Program-made: the position numbers and the translations under genes | The notes under the pieces: generated by a model | Database searches by the model: none | Seen by the model: the letters and a program-made list of their open reading frames with translations, nothing else | What the model was told of the DNA's origin: nothing | Assembly (NCBI GenBank): GCA_039030335.1 | Contig: JBCCEJ010000020.1 | Coordinates: 1-64,000, forward strand | Length of the DNA: 64,000 nt | Direction: 5' to 3' | Source: JBCCEJ01 sp039030335 | GTDB lineage: Bacteria > Pseudomonadota > Gammaproteobacteria > HK1 | Shown here: piece by piece, positions 27,080-36,200 of the stretch | Layout of the letters: every line of letters starts with the position of its first letter | How positions within the stretch are numbered: the stretch's first letter is position 1

Positions 27080-27402
27080 CGTTCGGGGCCGCAAACGGGC
27101 ATCCCGCCCGATTCGCCAGCCTGTTCATTGCGCGCAGAAAACCATCCCACACGGCACATGGCTGTACAGAACTGCACAGCCTGGGGGCACGACCCACAAG
27201 AAGCCTCGGCCACCTGCGGCGTCAGTATCGGGAATCGCGCATCTGCGGGGCCGCTCTGGAGCCGCCGAATTCCCGTCTGATCGCGTGCCGCCAAGGTAAC
27301 GACAGGCCCGCAAGGCGCACCACCCCAAGATGAACTAAGGGTAGTACATTCTAAGAAGGCTCTGACAGATGTACACCGCCTTCAGACACCCACTTCGTGA
27401 TT
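27080..27402. other. Intergenic region upstream of the two-FHA gene
   Basis: These 323 bp separate the end of the FAD oxidoreductase gene from the start of the FHA gene, both on the minus strand. It should hold the FHA promoter. I see no convincing open frame, strong hairpin with U-tract or recognisable operator in it. Short antisense frames here are GC-driven shadows. Confidence 0.4.
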
Positions 27403-28521
27403 TCACCCGCGGAGCCGGGCCGGGCTGAGAGCATCGATGTCCGCGGCCGCCATTGCGCTGGCCGAACTCGCGTCCTCGGCGAGCACCTGAGCCGCGCAAA
27501 CCCGCCCCATCGCAGGGGAAGTCTGAATGCCATAACCGCCCTGGCCAACGAGCCAGTAGAAGCCGGAAACATCCGGATCAAATCCATTCACGAGCTGACG
27601 GTCGGGCGCAAAGGTCCGCAGTCCGGCCCAGCTGCGAACCATCCGCCGTACTTCGATCCCAGTGATCTGCTGCATCCGGTCGACGCCGGTCGCCAGATCG
27701 ATATCCTCGGGCCATGCATCGCAAGGCTCACTGGGGGTTTCATCAGCAGGAGAGACGAGCAGCCAGCGGCCTTCGGGCTTGGCGTACCAGTTACCAGCCA
27801 CCCCGGCCAGCAGCGGCCAGTCGGCGGCGACCACGTCGTCCATGGCGGGTTCGACGATGGCAACCGAGCGCCTCAACGGAGTCAGCCCCAATGGTTTCAC
27901 GCCTGCGAGCCTGGCGATGTGGTCTCCCCAGGCGCCGGCCGCATTGACCAGCGACGGGGCAGCGGCGGTCGTGTTTTCCCACGCGACCCGCCACATCCCT
28001 GCCGACCGCGAAACGGCATTCACCCGCGCGCCGCATCGCAACTGTCCACCAGCCTTCCTGAAGGCGCGGAGATAGCTCTGATGCAGGCGGTCGACATCGA
28101 TGTCGAGCGCGTTCGCTTCAAAACCGCCGGCCACAGCCGGCCCTCCACGCAAAACCGGGACCAACGTCGCGCATCCGTTGGCATCCAGACGCTGCATGCC
28201 CTTCGCACCGGCCAGCTCATCGTCGAGAGCGCCCAGTTCAGATGCCGTGGCGAGGTAGAGCAGCCCACGCCGGCCGACGACCGGTCCATCCGCGAAGTCA
28301 TCTGGCGGAGCCGTCAGGAATGGGGCGCTCGCGCGGTTCAACTTGCGCACCGAGGGAGCACCGTAGTTCTCGATAAAGGTGGCCGCCGAGCGGCCAGTAG
28401 TGTGGTAGCCCGGCTGTTGCTCTGCTTCGAGCATCAACACGTTGGCATCTTCGGCCAGCCAGGCGCCCGCGCTGGCACCCGCAATACCCGCACCGATGAT
28501 GATGACGTCAAAGTGTTCCAT
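27403..28521 (-). CDS. FAD-dependent amine/amino-acid oxidoreductase (DAO family)
   Basis: The 372-residue flavoprotein starts with the dinucleotide-binding motif DVIIIGAGIAGASAGAWLA followed by an acidic residue in LMLEAE. It carries the DAO-family region SLVNAAGAWGDHIARLAG (about 200) and a C-terminal FAD-contacting segment FYWLVGQGGYGIQTSPAMG. It probably oxidises a D-amino acid, glycine, sarcosine or a similar amine. The substrate is not decidable. The start ATG 28521 places the Rossmann motif at residue 4, as usual. It is divergent from the SDR gene. The name stays at family level. Confidence 0.85.
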   Translation of the reverse strand: MEHFDVIIIGAGIAGASAGAWLAEDANVLMLEAEQQPGYHTTGRSAATFIENYGAPSVRKLNRASAPFLTAPPDDFADGPVVGRRGLLYLATASELGALDDELAGAKGMQRLDANGCATLVPVLRGGPAVAGGFEANALDIDVDRLHQSYLRAFRKAGGQLRCGARVNAVSRSAGMWRVAWENTTAAAPSLVNAAGAWGDHIARLAGVKPLGLTPLRRSVAIVEPAMDDVVAADWPLLAGVAGNWYAKPEGRWLLVSPADETPSEPCDAWPEDIDLATGVDRMQQITGIEVRRMVRSWAGLRTFAPDRQLVNGFDPDVSGFYWLVGQGGYGIQTSPAMGRVCAAQVLAEDASSASAMAAADIDALSPARLRG

Positions 28522-28857
28522 AGCGGCTGCGCTCCAAAGTGCTGCGATAAGCCCAGGGCACCAACCTCTGAGCAACGCAACGGCTGCGCGCTCGGATCGG
28601 CGTTACGGCGCGCGTGCCCTGTCGTGAGTAGCGATACCGACCTGGCCGCCCGCGCTGTGCGGGGCATCGACCGACCGGACGCAGAGGACCGGGACGGGAT
28701 CGACCATTCCGACCCTGGCCGGCATCGAGAACCCTATTGTCGCCCGCGATCGACGACCCTGTCAGGGCGCCGACGGTGTAGAGTCTCAGCAACTCGTGAC
28801 AGATTCGAGCGAACACGCTCGGACCCGAACCTAACGAATCTGAAGGAGACCGTTCAA
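28522..28857. other. Divergent intergenic region
   Basis: These 336 bp lie between the divergent FAD oxidoreductase and SDR genes and must carry both promoters. Apart from the strong AAGGAG ribosome site of the SDR near 28845, I see no definite operator, hairpin or gene. Confidence 0.4.
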
Positions 28858-29538
28858 ATGAGTACTTCCGCACTCATCGTAGGCGCCGGCGATGGCCTCA
28901 GCGCGTCGCTTGCGCGACTGTTCCGCTCTAATGGGATGCAGGTCGCACTCGCAGCGCGCAATGTGGACAAACTCGCCAATCTCGCCGAGCAGACCGAGGC
29001 GCTCAGCATCCGCTGCGACGCGGCCAATCCGGCCGATGTGGACGCAATGTTCAGCGAAGTTGATGCCACCCTCGGCGTCCCGGATGTCGTCGTCTACAAC
29101 CCCAGCGCGCGGGTGCGCGGACCCGTCAACGAGATCGACCGGGACGCCGTGCGCGATGCGCTGATGGTGACCTGCTACGGCGGTTTCCTGGTGGTTCAGG
29201 AAGCTTCCCGGCGCATGCTTGAGCGTGCGAGCGGCTCGATTCTGTTGACTGGCGCATCGGCCAGCGTCAAGGGTTTTGCAAACTCATCGAGTTTTGCGAT
29301 GGGCAAGTTTGGTCTGCGTGGCCTCGCCCAATCGAGTGCACGGGAGCTGGCGCCGCGCGGCATCCATGTGGCGCACTTCGTGATCGATGGCGGCATCCGT
29401 GCATCCGACGCCGACCCGGGCGGCGACGAGAGGCTCGACCCCGATGCCATCGCCCAGTCCTACCTGGACATACACCGGCAGGCCCGGAGCGCGTGGACGT
29501 GGGAGGTCGAACTGCGGCCCTGGGTCGAGAAGTTCTGA
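28858..29538 (+). CDS. Atypical SDR-family protein with Phe in place of the catalytic Tyr
   Basis: The 226-residue protein has the SDR fold: N-terminal ALIVGAGDGLSASLA nucleotide-binding motif, VVVYNPSARV at the NNAG position, and a substrate-side Ser in SILLTGASASVKG. The YxxxK active-site motif, however, reads FAMGK (codon TTT for Phe). The rest of that helix, GKFGLRGLAQSSARELAPRG, is typical of a subgroup of SDRs with the same replacement. Classical Tyr-based hydride chemistry is therefore unlikely, and it may act by another mechanism or bind ligand only. The start has an excellent AAGGAG ribosome site. The neighbours (FAD oxidoreductase, aspartate dehydrogenase) do not reveal a pathway. 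Confidence 0.8.
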   Translation: MSTSALIVGAGDGLSASLARLFRSNGMQVALAARNVDKLANLAEQTEALSIRCDAANPADVDAMFSEVDATLGVPDVVVYNPSARVRGPVNEIDRDAVRDALMVTCYGGFLVVQEASRRMLERASGSILLTGASASVKGFANSSSFAMGKFGLRGLAQSSARELAPRGIHVAHFVIDGGIRASDADPGGDERLDPDAIAQSYLDIHRQARSAWTWEVELRPWVEKF

Positions 29539-29623
29539 GTGTCAGGCGAGTACGGGCGCAGCAGCACGATGAATGCCAGCGGGCTTGCGAGGGTACAAAC
29601 GCGGGTGCGCAGAAGCGCCGGAG

Positions 29624-30424
29624 TCACGTTCCTACTTTGAGCGTCGACACGAGCCCCTGCAGCGTCGCGAGAACGCTCAGCGGCGTCAGCAGGCCCGTTC
29701 GCGGGTTCTCCGGTGACGGGACATTTTCGATGGTCATCTCGAAGCGCACGGCGGCCGCATCGACGTGGATCGTATGGGTATTGCGAGAGACCCCGGGATC
29801 GGCCCAGACCTCGAGTTCGGTAGCGTCGGGCCCGACACCGGCCAGACTGAGCGCAGCCGCTACGTTGACATTGGCCGGAAAGCCAATTGCGCCGTCGCGG
29901 GCGCTGCCCTTGAACACGAGTAGTGCCTCCCGCAGGTCGGAAACGTCGATGTTGTTGTTGACCAGGTGCGGCGCCCCAGCCAGCCCACCAGGTGGTTTTC
30001 GCGTCACCATGCGGACTGCATGGATACCGCCCTCGGCCGCGGCACGCACGGCATCGAGCCCGAGCAGAGCGCCCGTCGGTACGACAATGCGCGCGCCGGT
30101 GCGGCGCGCCTGCGCGATCAGCTCGTCACGATTCAACAGCTGTGCGACGCTGGACGGCACGAAGATGCGCCCGGCCGCCACGGCAGGCCCGGCGATGTCA
30201 TCGAATACGGCTGCCGGCGCCGCCTCGACGATCACATCGGCGTGCTGCGCGAGCGACGCGACGTCAACGACCTCAGGCGGGTTGCAAAACCCGCTCACCT
30301 GGCGCGCCACTTTGGCGGCATCCCTGGACGCGACCGCGGCCAGCGTGAGACCTTCCTCGCCAGCGTCCAGGCGCTCGGCCAAGGCCATACCAATAGCGCC
30401 CATACCCGCAATTCCCACCAACAT
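29624..30424 (-). CDS. nadX: L-aspartate dehydrogenase
   Basis: The 266-residue protein begins with GIAGMGAIGMALAERLDAG, the NAD(P)-binding motif of the aspartate dehydrogenase/NadX family. It contains KPPGGLAGAP, GFPANVNVAAALSLAGVGPD and NTHTI with the catalytic His. It converts L-aspartate to iminoaspartate, either for NAD biosynthesis or for aspartate catabolism. Length is normal. It is divergent from the HAD gene with only 15 bp between the starts. No other nad genes are nearby. Confidence 0.88.
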   Translation of the reverse strand: MLVGIAGMGAIGMALAERLDAGEEGLTLAAVASRDAAKVARQVSGFCNPPEVVDVASLAQHADVIVEAAPAAVFDDIAGPAVAAGRIFVPSSVAQLLNRDELIAQARRTGARIVVPTGALLGLDAVRAAAEGGIHAVRMVTRKPPGGLAGAPHLVNNNIDVSDLREALLVFKGSARDGAIGFPANVNVAAALSLAGVGPDATELEVWADPGVSRNTHTIHVDAAAVRFEMTIENVPSPENPRTGLLTPLSVLATLQGLVSTLKVGT

Positions 30425-30439
30425 ATCCGACTTCCGACG

Positions 30440-31165
30440 ATGAAGATTCAGGCTGTCACTCTAGACGCGGCTGGCACCCTGATAAAGACCCGGCGACCCG
30501 TCGGTGATATCTACTGCGGGATCGCGGCAGACCACGGTGCGTCGCTGGACCCGGCAGCCCTTGGCAGCGCGTTCGCCGACGTATTTGCGGCCATGCCTCC
30601 GATGACCTTTCCCGAACTCCGCGGCCGGCGTGCCCCACCTGATGAACTGGATCGGTTGGAGCGACGCTGGTGGGGGCTACTCGTCAAGGACGTAACCGAC
30701 CGCGCGGGCGGCGTGCCGGCCTTCGAGCCGTTCTTCACCGACCTGTACGACTACTTCGCGACCGCGCAGGCCTGGGTTCTCTATCCAGAAGTAGAGCCGT
30801 TTCTGGACGTGTTGGCCCAGCGTGAAATGCAGGTCGCGGTCGTATCGAACTTCGACTCGCGCCTCGTTACGGTCCTGCGAGCTCTCGGTATCGCCGAACG
30901 CGTGGGGCCCATTGTGTACTCAACGGCTGCTGGCAGTGCCAAACCGGATGCTGGCATATTCTTCGACGCACTCGCTGCGCTCGCCCGCGATCCGGGCGAA
31001 TGCCTGCACCTCGGCGACAGCGCGAGCGCGGACTACGACGGTGCGGTTGCCGCCGGTCTGCAGGCCGGGCTCCTGCGGCGCAACGCGAGGTCCGACCACG
31101 CGCTCGAAACCTATGAGCTGCGCGCGCTCACGGAGGCCGTGCGGCTACTGGGGCCCGCGCGCTGA
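30440..31165 (+). CDS. HAD-superfamily hydrolase, HDHD3/REG-2-like
   Basis: The 241-residue protein has HAD motif I as TLDAAGTLI, motif II VVSNFDS, motif III Lys in GSAKPDAGIFFDAL, and motif IV HLGDSASADYDGA. The second Asp of the usual DxD is Ala, as in REG-2/HDHD3-like members, so the phosphatase general acid may be missing. The helical cap lies at about residues 15-90. A small-molecule phosphatase or a related non-catalytic role is possible. It starts at ATG 30440 and is followed after 3 bp by the next gene, so the two are one transcript. Confidence 0.85.
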   Translation: MKIQAVTLDAAGTLIKTRRPVGDIYCGIAADHGASLDPAALGSAFADVFAAMPPMTFPELRGRRAPPDELDRLERRWWGLLVKDVTDRAGGVPAFEPFFTDLYDYFATAQAWVLYPEVEPFLDVLAQREMQVAVVSNFDSRLVTVLRALGIAERVGPIVYSTAAGSAKPDAGIFFDALAALARDPGECLHLGDSASADYDGAVAAGLQAGLLRRNARSDHALETYELRALTEAVRLLGPAR

Positions 31166-31168
31166 CCG

Positions 31169-32356
31169 ATGCCGGCGTTCACACCTCAGGCACTCTATCG
31201 GGGTCAGCTCGCAGTGCTCGGCGATCAAGCCGGGATGGCGCGCGCGCTCCGCGATCTGCTTCCGGAGGGCACCACGTCGAACCTCAGGCGACTCGGCGAG
31301 CGGTTCAGGCCCGGAGCCAGGCCCTACGCCTCCATCTGGTATCAGTACGCGACCGCACCACTCGGCATTTTGCGTGTGGATTGCTTTCCTGAGCAGCCTC
31401 GAGCGACGGCCCGCCGGCGCGCCCCGGACGCCGCGGTCGGCGCGGCACACCCCGTGCTCGGTTGGCTGAGCGTCACGCACCTGCTGCGCGACCCCCCGAT
31501 CGCCGGTTTCCGGCTGCACCGGAAAATGCACGTGACGCGGGGCGGCACACACTATGTCCCGGGACGCGCTCTCGCGACGACCATTCGCCTCGAGCAGCAG
31601 CGCTATCGCGTACAGATGGCCCGCCCGGGAATGATCGGCGCGGTGGCCCGGCATATGGCTGCGCTGGCGAGCGTCGGAACGCAACTTCCGGTGTCCTTGC
31701 CGGACCTGTTGACCGTGCGCCCGAAACTCGCACTGATCGGGTTTCGCTCCGTTCCGGCCGCCCCCTTGCATCAATCCGGTGGCGGTAGCCGCCTCGAAGC
31801 CATCGAGCGCGTTGTGCGGGCGCTCTGCACGGTGGCGGCGGTGATCCCGACGAACGAAGTAACCGCGCAGCCTGCCAACGCCTACTGGGCGGCCGTAGAT
31901 ACGCTGCAAAGCCTCGCGCGTACCCATCCGGGTTTCGATGATCTGTGCGCGGACCTGGTGGCAAGGCTCACCGAGGCACACGCGCGCGCCGGCGAGCTGC
32001 AGAAAGTCTGCATCGGCCCCACCCAATGGCGGGTATGGGGCGTGAACGAAGCAGGTCCGGTACTGCGCCGCGCGGTGCTGCTGCGGGCCCTGCCCTTGCC
32101 TGCTCTGCAGGCTGAACTGGAAGCCCAGGCGAACGCACACTACGCAGCCTGCGGTTGCTCTGCGGATTCACTGCATCAGACGATCGACGAAGTCATGACG
32201 ATGTGCTTCGGTCATCAGAATGCCCGCGTCAAGAACCTGTTTGCAGCCCAGATCGACATCCGCAAGGCGGACCGGGCCGTCCAGGAACTCGCCGCTGACG
32301 GAGACGCGACGGCGCGTGCGCTCCTGTTGCAGGCTCTGCACAGGCTCTCGCGCTGA
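31169..32356 (+). CDS. Conserved hypothetical cytosolic protein
   Basis: I do not recognise this 395-residue protein. It has no signal peptide or membrane helix, is rich in Arg and Ala, and looks largely alpha-helical. Visible stretches include SIWYQYATAPLGILRVDCF near residue 51, GVNEAGPVLRRAVLLRALPLP near 290, and a cysteine pair in YAACGC near 328. The start is 3 bp after the HAD hydrolase stop, so it is co-expressed and may share its substrate pathway. No function is proposed. Confidence 0.7.
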   Translation: MPAFTPQALYRGQLAVLGDQAGMARALRDLLPEGTTSNLRRLGERFRPGARPYASIWYQYATAPLGILRVDCFPEQPRATARRRAPDAAVGAAHPVLGWLSVTHLLRDPPIAGFRLHRKMHVTRGGTHYVPGRALATTIRLEQQRYRVQMARPGMIGAVARHMAALASVGTQLPVSLPDLLTVRPKLALIGFRSVPAAPLHQSGGGSRLEAIERVVRALCTVAAVIPTNEVTAQPANAYWAAVDTLQSLARTHPGFDDLCADLVARLTEAHARAGELQKVCIGPTQWRVWGVNEAGPVLRRAVLLRALPLPALQAELEAQANAHYAACGCSADSLHQTIDEVMTMCFGHQNARVKNLFAAQIDIRKADRAVQELAADGDATARALLLQALHRLSR

Positions 32357-32397
32357 GGACCGGCGCGAGATTACTGCCATCGTCGTGGCGCTGGCGC

Positions 32398-33288
32398 TCA
32401 GGCGGCACTCTGACAGTGCGGACAGCTCCAGGTACGTCGCACCTTACGCCCGGCCATGACGCTCGCGATCGGCGTCGCGCATACATAGCAGGGTTGACCG
32501 GTGCGGCCGTAAACCCATAGTCGGCTGGAATCGTCGCCATGACTGCCCGTCAAGCGCGCCGCTGGCCTGTCAGTCCGTCGTGCGCCATGGCCAACCGGGT
32601 CGGTAGCGATGCCTCCCAACGGCTCGGCCGCGGCGCCAGGTAGGCCCCGGGTAAGTCTCCTTCCGTTACCCACGTTCGCCTTGAGCCAGGTCGCGGCGAG
32701 CGCGTATACATCGTGCAACTGTTCGACCGTGACTGCGCCGACGCGTAGTGAAAGCGGCCATCGCTGGACGAACATCAACTCACATTTGAATACATTGCCG
32801 ATGCCACCGGCGATGCGCTGGTCGAGCAGGACATCCAGCATCAGGGCGTCGGGAGTCGCGATGCCATAGACCCGTGCGACCACCTGGTCGATGGCGACGT
32901 CCGTCGTCAGATCGGGACCTACCCGACGCACCAGCGTGTGTCGCCGCAACCGATCGCCCCGCGGACGCAGCAGCCGCACCTCCTTCGGGTTGAACAGTAC
33001 GAACTCGGCCGCTTGGGTCGTGATGACAGCGCCCACCGAGGGGGCTGGCGCGACCGGTGCGTGATCGCGAAACCGCCGCCAGGTGCCATCCATGCCGAGG
33101 TGCGATTGCAAGGTATGCCCGTCGGCCAGTTCGATCAGCAGGTGCTTGCCGCGCGCGTGCACCCGCACGATACGGCTCTGCGGCAGCGTCTCGCCAGCCG
33201 ATGGCACCAACACGTCGACGCCGCTTTGACCGGCAAGCTCGGCGTGCATGCGACGCGCCAGAGATGCGATGGTGTCGCCCTCGGGCAT
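32398..33288 (-). CDS. nei: Fpg/Nei-family DNA glycosylase
   Basis: The 296-residue base-excision repair enzyme starts MPEGDTI, with the catalytic Pro2-Glu3 of the family. It has the helix-two-turn-helix region QRIAGGIGNVFKCELM and a C-terminal zinc finger CYVC...CPHC. It excises oxidised pyrimidines or purines and nicks the strand. Compared with E. coli Nei it has a Gly/Arg-rich insertion around residues 215-250. The gene follows lhr by 4 bp on the same strand. The same lhr-nei adjacency occurs in mycobacteria, which supports a joint repair role. Confidence 0.9.
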   Translation of the reverse strand: MPEGDTIASLARRMHAELAGQSGVDVLVPSAGETLPQSRIVRVHARGKHLLIELADGHTLQSHLGMDGTWRRFRDHAPVAPAPSVGAVITTQAAEFVLFNPKEVRLLRPRGDRLRRHTLVRRVGPDLTTDVAIDQVVARVYGIATPDALMLDVLLDQRIAGGIGNVFKCELMFVQRWPLSLRVGAVTVEQLHDVYALAATWLKANVGNGRRLTRGLPGAAAEPLGGIATDPVGHGARRTDRPAARLTGSHGDDSSRLWVYGRTGQPCYVCATPIASVMAGRKVRRTWSCPHCQSAA

Positions 33289-33292
33289 CGAA

Positions 33293-36200
33293 TCAAGAGG
33301 ACTCGGCGGGGCGGCCGCGGGCGGGCGCGAGCGCCGTGAAGCCCCGGTAGTCCGACACGAAACCCGCAGCGATCAGCAAGGGCGCCAGCGCGGCCTGCCG
33401 GGCGGCTTCCCCGTTGACGGTCTGAATCACCATGAGTTTGTTGTTGCGCCCACGCAGCTGTCCGGCGAGCGCACTCAGACCAGCACTCAACGCTCCCTGG
33501 CTGTCATTGGCATCGAATACCGTCAAGGCCCGGGAGCCGGCCGCGTAGTAAGCCAGTAGACGGGTGCCGCACAGAACCACCCATGCGGCGCGCTGCCGAC
33601 GTGCGGCCTGGCGTCGTCCGTCCAGCGCTGGCCAGGGGAGGATCGAGCCGTACGGATTGGCGGGATCGAGTGCTGGCAGCACCCGCAGCTCCGGGCCGTC
33701 GCGGCGAAGACTCTGCCGCTCGAAGTCGCGCAACATATCGACCGCCCCTGGCATCGCGAATTGCGCGCCGGACAGTCCCTCCAGAAAATAGCCGCGCCGC
33801 ACCTTGCCGCTCTCCTCCAGCTGCTTCAAAACGGGATAGACAGCCTGGAACCCCCCGGCCAACCCATCGCCCGCCGCCATTTCGCGCGCGACGATACCGT
33901 AGCGGGCGAGCAGCGTTTCCGCCTTGGCGAGCAGGCGGCTGGTACCAGCCCGATCCGGCGCGGACGCCGGCGGCTTCGTCGGTTCCGGTGCAACGAACGG
34001 GCGCACCAGGCTCCAGCGTCCGCCCGCGGCCATCGCGGATGCCCCGGCTCGCGAGCGAACTCGTCTGCCGAAGCCGCGCATTGCCGACCCGCCCGCGCTT
34101 CGGCGTCGCCCGCGCCCGTCCCCGGCGAGCCCGGCGAGAGGCCCGAGCGTATCGTTCGTGATCACGCCGGCGCGGGCCAGGTCGTCGAGCACGCGGCGGA
34201 ACCGCTCTGTCGCCCCGGCCTCACCAATGCTGGCGAGGTCATGTTCGAGGTCCGTCGTAAAGCACGCCCCGCGGGTACCGAGCACCTCGATCACCGCGTG
34301 ACGCACGGCGGCATCAGCAGCCGCATCAGCATCGTCTGCACCATCGGCCGGCCGAGGCGAGCCGGCCGCGTCGTCGTCGGTGTCGGGTTCGGGCAGCAGA
34401 TCGCTCACCTGCTCTCGCAGGTAGAACGCTACCCGCATATCACGCGGTCCGGCCGCACCCGCTCCGACCCAGACGACGATGCCACTCGCGCACGCGCGCT
34501 CGAGCTCTGCCTCGCTGAAACCACTGACCCGGGACGGCAACACGTGCTCACGCCAAAGCGACCACGGCAGCGCGACACCAGCGAGCTGGGCGATCACATC
34601 GAGCAGACGATCCAATCCACGCTCATCGGTGCCAACGCCTTGCCAGGCCGGTAGAAATTCCGCCATCCGCGGCGCCGGCACGGGCGCGACCTGATTGCGC
34701 AGGCGCGCGAGCGTTTCGCGCTTGAGCCGCCGCAGCACATCGACGTCACACCACTGCTCGCCGGCTCGCCTCGGGTCGATCTCACCGCGGGTCAGCCGGC
34801 CTTCCATTGTCAGCAACGCCAGCGGTGCTTCGAGCTGAGCGGGCCGCAACGCAAACCGGTCTGCGAGGTCGCTCAGCGTGAACGGACCCCGCACTGCCGC
34901 GAAGCGCGCTGCCAACGCCGACAGGGCATCACTGCCGGATGGATCGCGGAACGGTTCGAGCAGGGCTTCACTCAGGCCCGCCGGCGGTACGACACCCAAC
35001 GCGTCCCGGTACAGCGCCGCATCCTGGATCGCGAGCCAGCGCGGCTCGCCACCGATGCGTACCCCGATGATGCGACCGGCCGCCGCGAGGGCCTCAAGAC
35101 CCGCAGCTACGGCCGTCGGATCATGCGCCCGGGCTTCCAGTTCCGCCGTGCTCAAATCACCGAGGCGCGCCAGAACCAGCTCCAGATCGTCGATGTCGCG
35201 CGCCTGTCGCTCAGAGTTCAGGTGTTGCAGACGCATCTCCACGTCGTGCATGACGTCCGGGTCGATAAGCTCGCGCAGCGCTCCGTGGCCGACGAGCTCC
35301 GCGAGCAGGTCGCGGTCCAGACTGAGCGCCTGTGCCTTGCGCTCGGCGAGCGGGGCGTCCTGCTCGTAGAGATAGGCCGCGACGTAGGCGAATACGAGCG
35401 AGCGGGCAAACGGCGACGCACGTGGCGTCTCAGCCTCGTGAACCTGTATGCGCCCTTGCCTGATACCGAGCAATACGCCGCGCAGAGCCTCCAGATCGAA
35501 CTGATCGGCAAGTGCTTCGCGGTAGCATTCGAGTGCGATCGGAAAATCGCCGGATTCACGAACCGCGGCCAGTAGCTCAGCGCTCTTCATCCGCTGCACC
35601 CACAGTGGGCTCCTCGCGCCGGGTGAGCGCCTTGGCAACAGCAACGCGCGCGCCGCGCTTTCGCGGAACAGGCCTGCGTACATGGCCGTATCGGCCAATT
35701 GCTCGACGATCAGCGTCTCGATGTCTTCCGGGTCGGGGAAAAGGTCGTCCAGAGCCGGCAGCTCGCCGAGGTCGGGCAGGCGAAGCACGATGCCGTCGTC
35801 GGCGTACATCAGCTGCACCTCGAACCCGGCGCGTACGCCGATACGACGCTCCAATGCCATCGCCCAGGGCGCATGCACCCGCGCGCCGAATGGACTCAGA
35901 ATGCAGATACGCCAGTCGCCCAACTCATCGGTGAAGCGCTCGACCACCACCGTGCGATCGGTCGGCAGCGCGCCGGTCGCTTCTCGCTGTTCTTCCAGAT
36001 AGTCGAGCAGGTTGTCGGCGGCATGTGCCTGCGCGAGGCCGGCGTCCGACAATCGCGCAACCGCCTTTGTTCGGCTGACCCCCGCCAGCTCGCGTGTCAT
36101 CTGACCAAGGGCGTGGCCCAACTCGGGCGAGCGGCCCGGCCCGTCGCCACGCCAGAACGGCAGCTTGCCGGGCTCGCCTGGTGCCGGCGACACGATTACG

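Noticed and set aside
27155..27180. LexA-like palindrome CTGTACAGAACTGCACAG
   Set aside because: The half-sites are separated by 10 rather than 8 bases, and the flanking genes are not SOS genes.
27397..28857. Long N-terminal extension of the SDR frame to 27397
   Set aside because: The extension is antisense to the FAD oxidoreductase. The SDR has a strong ribosome site at its own ATG 28858.
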